Assembly: GCA_036266975.1 (NCBI GenBank)
Contig: DATAWZ010000052.1
Location: 1-9,003, forward strand
Length of the DNA: 9,003 nt
Direction of reading: 5' to 3'
Origin: DATAWZ01 sp036266975
GTDB lineage: Bacteria; Actinomycetota; Thermoleophilia; Solirubrobacterales; Solirubrobacteraceae
Positions 7,075 through 9,003 of this stretch are shown piece after piece; positions within the stretch are counted from its first letter, which is position 1, and each line of letters starts with the position of its first letter. The translations under genes and the position numbers were made by a program. The notes beneath the pieces are model-generated. The model saw nothing but the letters and a program-made list of their open reading frames with translations. It was not told the origin of the DNA and made no database searches.

Positions 7075-7425
7075 ATGACCTCCGCCCCCTCACGCCGCCG
7101 GCGCGCGACGATCCTGCGCCGTCGGGTGGCCACCCTCGCCGTCTCGCTGTTCATCGCCGTCTGGGCGCTCATCTGCGTGCGCCTGACCACCGGACATGAC
7201 CCGGTGCTCGCCGCGACCGTCGCGCAGCGGCGGACCGCCACCTCCTCGACGAGCGCGCCGGCGTCTTCGACCGGCTCGCAGGACTCCTCGACGAGCGCGC
7301 AGGAGTCCTCGACCAGCGCGCAGGACTCTTCGACGAGCGCCCAGGACGATTCCTCGACGGGGTCGCTGTCGTCCGCGTCCTCGGGCTCCGGGAGCGTCGC
7401 CGCGGTCACCACCTCGCAGTCCTGA
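7075..7425 (+). CDS. Membrane-anchored Ser/Thr-rich repeat protein, uncharacterised
   Basis: This 116-residue protein has three parts. An Arg-rich N-terminus (residues 1-17, with RRRR and LRRR) is followed by one hydrophobic helix (about 18-35, LAVSLFIAVWALICV). After TGHDP comes a low-complexity tail of Ser, Thr, Gln, Asp and Ala (about 50-116). The tail contains 7-residue repeats of the form SSTSAQ(D/E). By the positive-inside rule the tail lies outside the cytoplasm, and no obvious signal peptidase site follows the helix, so I read it as a signal anchor. ATG 7075 is preferred because GAGGG (7063-7067) lies 7 bases upstream; GTG 7069, two codons earlier, is the alternative. The Ser/Thr tail could be a wall-spanning spacer or a glycosylation target; this is inference. 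No catalytic motif is present. Confidence 0.72.
   Translation: MTSAPSRRRRATILRRRVATLAVSLFIAVWALICVRLTTGHDPVLAATVAQRRTATSSTSAPASSTGSQDSSTSAQESSTSAQDSSTSAQDDSSTGSLSSASSGSGSVAAVTTSQS
7243..7347 (+). repeat. 21-bp in-frame tandem repeat, five units
   Basis: Five 21-bp units start at 7243, 7264, 7285, 7306 and 7327, with consensus close to TCCTCGACGAGCGCGCAGGA plus a final C or G. The last three are nearly identical; the first two are degenerate at their 3' or middle positions. A partial sixth copy begins at 7351 after an inserted GAT codon. Each unit encodes seven residues, SSTSAQ(D/E). The unit length is a multiple of three, so copy number could change without breaking the frame. Confidence 0.9.
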
Positions 7426-7437
7426 CCGGGGCCGCTC

Positions 7438-7457
7438 GGGCGGCACGCCGTCCGCCC
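7438..7457 (+). terminator. Hairpin after the Ser/Thr-rich gene, U-less terminator candidate
   Basis: GGGCGG (7438-7443) pairs with CCGCCC (7452-7457) around an 8-base loop, 12 bases after the stop at 7425. There is no T-tract. Position just past the stop and before a possible new promoter fits a terminator, but the stem is short for such GC-rich DNA. Confidence 0.3.
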
Positions 7458-7464
7458 ACGCGCG

Positions 7465-7480
7465 TACCCTCCCGGGGATG
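7465..7480 (+). promoter_or_regulatory. Candidate -10 box ahead of the coiled-coil gene
   Basis: TACCCT (7465-7470) matches TANNNT, with an ATG beginning 7 bases after it. That is the same geometry as the 6840 box. No recognisable -35 lies upstream. One TANNNT match is weak evidence alone, although AT-containing hexamers are scarce in this DNA. Confidence 0.28.
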
Positions 7481-7565
7481 TCGAGCGTGCGCGCGTGCCC
7501 TTCCGTGCTCCGGCCGCGGGCCCGTCCGGGCCGGGGGCTCGGCGTCTTCATCCGGGGGCCGGCAG

Positions 7566-9003
7566 ATGCCCGAGCCTTGGCATAGCCGGGACGCGGCGGC
7601 GGGGGCGCTGCGGGTCGACCGCGTCGAATGGCTGGCGGCCACGACGCAGGAGCTCCTCGTGCTCGTGCACGGACGCTGGCACGGGCCGGAGGCCCCCGGC
7701 CGTCCCACCCTGCTCGTCCGGGGCGGTGAGCGCGTGCTCCGCGTGGATGCGCGCGAGATCCTCGATGCGGCCGGGACGAGCCTCATCGGCGGCGAGCTGC
7801 CGTCCGCGGATGCGCCCTGGACCGCCCGCTTCCCGGTGGCGATGGAACATCGGCCGCGCCTGGCCGCGGGCCTCGCGCTGCTGCTCGGCGGCAGCGAGCA
7901 CACCCTGCCCCGCGCGGTGCGCGTTCCCGCGCACGCCGCGGGGACGGGCGAGGCGCCAGCGGCCCAGGTGATCGATCGGGCCGTGCTCGCCGAGCGTCGC
8001 GCCCGGCGCGCGGAGATGGTCGAGGGCACGCTGGAGCAGCGCGCCGAGGAGGCCGAGGCCACCGTGCGCGACCTCGAGTGGCGCCTGGAGAGCGTCGAGG
8101 AGCAGCTCGCCGCCGTCGTGCGCGAACGCGAGCAGCTGCGCGAGCGGGTCACGGGCGCCGAGCGCGAGGTTCGCCGCATCCGCCAGCGCGAGTACGCCGA
8201 GCAGCAGTTGCGCATCGAGGCCGAGACCCGGGCCGACGCCGGCGATCTCGAGCTGCACAGCAAGATCGAAGCGCTCCGCCGGAGGTTGCAGGACAGCGAG
8301 GCCGAGGGCGAGCGCCTGCGCGAGGACCTCGAGGACACACGGCGCGAGCTCGCGGGCGCGCAGCTGCGTGCGGGGGCTGAGCGGGTGGCGCTGAACCGCG
8401 CCCGCGAGGCCGTGGTCGGGGAGGACGAGATGCGGGCGCGGATCGACGCCGCGGTGGCCGCCCAGGGCGAGGTCGCGGCGCTGCGGCGCGACCTCGAGGA
8501 GCGCCACGGCGCCCTGACCGAGCGCATCGCCGAGATGACCGAGCGCGCCGGGCGGCTCGAGCAGCAGCTCGCCACGCAACGCTCGCGCACCGAGGTGGCC
8601 GAGCGCGACCGCGATCGGCTGGCGCAGGCCGAGGGCGGGTCCGCGGCGCGCATCGCCGAGCTCGAGCAGCGCGCCGCGGTCGCCGGCCACGTGCGCGCCG
8701 AGCTGCGAGCCCTGCACGAGGAGCTCGAGCGCGTGCGCCGGGGGTCGGAGGCGCAGGCCGAGCGCAACGTCGCCGCCGAGCGCACGCTGATCGAGCTGCA
8801 CGAGACCCTCGGTGGGCTGCGCAGCGAGCTCGACCGCCTCGAGCGGGGCAAGGCGCAGGCGCAGGCGCAGGCGCGGCGACTCGGCGAGGAGCTCAGCGCC
8901 TCCCGCGAGGCGCTGCACGAGCTGAGCCGGCGCGGCCAGGCCGACGCCGCCGACCTCGCGCGGGTGACCCGCGAGTCGGCGACCCAGCGAGCGCAGCTCG
9001 CCG
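7566..9003 (+). CDS. Long coiled-coil protein with N-terminal globular domain, 3'-truncated by window edge
   Basis: The frame stays open from ATG 7566 to the window end (479 codons and still running). GGGGG at 7554-7558, 7 bases upstream, supports this start. Residues 1 to about 125 look like a compact, mainly beta domain: alternating hydrophobic strands such as VEWLAATTQELLVLVHGRW, PTLLVRGGERVLRVD and WTARFPVAM, ending near LPRAVRVPA. From about residue 138 onward the sequence is almost entirely charged heptad-like helix rich in Glu, Arg, Ala, Leu and Gln (for example VRDLEWRLESVEEQLAAVV and LRRRLQDSEAEGERLREDL). It has no proline for hundreds of residues, as expected for a long coiled coil. 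A short (GCGCAG)3 run at 8853-8870 encodes alternating Ala-Gln. No signal peptide is seen in the first residues, so it is probably cytoplasmic unless the unseen C-terminus holds a membrane segment. It could be structural (polar growth, cell division or chromosome organisation), but no specific family is recognised. Resemblance to SMC or DivIVA would be compositional only: no Walker A motif is visible. Confidence 0.85.
   Translation, partial: MPEPWHSRDAAAGALRVDRVEWLAATTQELLVLVHGRWHGPEAPGRPTLLVRGGERVLRVDAREILDAAGTSLIGGELPSADAPWTARFPVAMEHRPRLAAGLALLLGGSEHTLPRAVRVPAHAAGTGEAPAAQVIDRAVLAERRARRAEMVEGTLEQRAEEAEATVRDLEWRLESVEEQLAAVVREREQLRERVTGAEREVRRIRQREYAEQQLRIEAETRADAGDLELHSKIEALRRRLQDSEAEGERLREDLEDTRRELAGAQLRAGAERVALNRAREAVVGEDEMRARIDAAVAAQGEVAALRRDLEERHGALTERIAEMTERAGRLEQQLATQRSRTEVAERDRDRLAQAEGGSAARIAELEQRAAVAGHVRAELRALHEELERVRRGSEAQAERNVAAERTLIELHETLGGLRSELDRLERGKAQAQAQARRLGEELSASREALHELSRRGQADAADLARVTRESATQRAQLA

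Larger units (their letters stand above)
7426..7565. other. Intergenic region between the Ser/Thr-rich and coiled-coil genes
   Basis: This 140-base gap is the longest non-coding stretch of the window. It holds the 7438-7457 hairpin and a TACCCT box (7465-7470) with an ATG 7 bases later at 7478. That ATG opens a 35-codon frame ending at 7585 that overlaps the start of the next gene. It also holds GGGGG (7554-7558), the probable ribosome binding site for ATG 7566. The TACCCT box could start the mRNA of the coiled-coil gene with a leader of about 88 bases. No other element is evident. Confidence 0.5.

Noticed and set aside
7243..7347. CRISPR-like array
   Set aside because: The 21-bp units are directly contiguous with no spacers and keep the reading frame of a membrane-anchored protein, so this is a coding tandem repeat.
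8853..8870. (GCGCAG)3 hexamer run as a regulatory or unstable repeat
   Set aside because: Only three units, in frame, encoding Ala-Gln within the coiled coil. This is expected from codon bias in such proteins.
7406..8918. Long - strand open frames opposite the coiled-coil gene
   Set aside because: They are repetitive Ser/Arg or Leu/Ala translations created by the Glu/Arg-rich codons of the + strand gene, and there is no plausible start region. The + frame has a ribosome binding site and heptad periodicity.

Overview
The window comes from a very GC-rich bacterium; third codon positions are almost all G or C. The order pheT-argC-argJ-argB-argD is the classic actinobacterial arrangement. The divergent ArgD and the style of the small downstream proteins point, by inference only, to Thermoleophilia (Solirubrobacterales-like) rather than Streptomyces or Mycobacterium. 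All supported genes lie on the + strand, and no gene-free stretch exceeds about 140 bases.

Bases 1-2049 hold the 3' part of pheT, the phenylalanyl-tRNA synthetase beta subunit; its N-terminus lies outside the window. An 84-base gap follows. Then argC (2134-3138), argJ (3135-4379), argB (4376-5224), argD (5221-6381) and a GNAT acetyltransferase (6378-6842) run as a tight operon. Every junction from argC to the GNAT gene is a 4-base start/stop overlap (GTGA or ATGA), so the genes are probably translationally coupled. ArgJ can supply N-acetylglutamate by recycling acetyl from acetylornithine. ArgB phosphorylates it, ArgC reduces the product, ArgD transaminates it to acetylornithine, and ArgJ releases ornithine. 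ArgB has the N-terminal helix and C-terminal signature of arginine-inhibited enzymes, so it is the likely control point. The usual next genes (argF, argR, argG, argH) are absent; the GNAT gene stands in their place.

Downstream of the operon the content changes to poorly characterised proteins. They are a 56-residue single-pass membrane protein whose -10 box appears to overlap the GNAT stop codon (6853-7023), a membrane-anchored Ser/Thr-rich protein built on a 21-bp tandem repeat (7075-7425), and the start of a long coiled-coil protein with a compact N-terminal domain that runs off the window (7566-9003). I found no RNA genes, mobile elements or CRISPR arrays. The least described material is the block from 6840 to the end.
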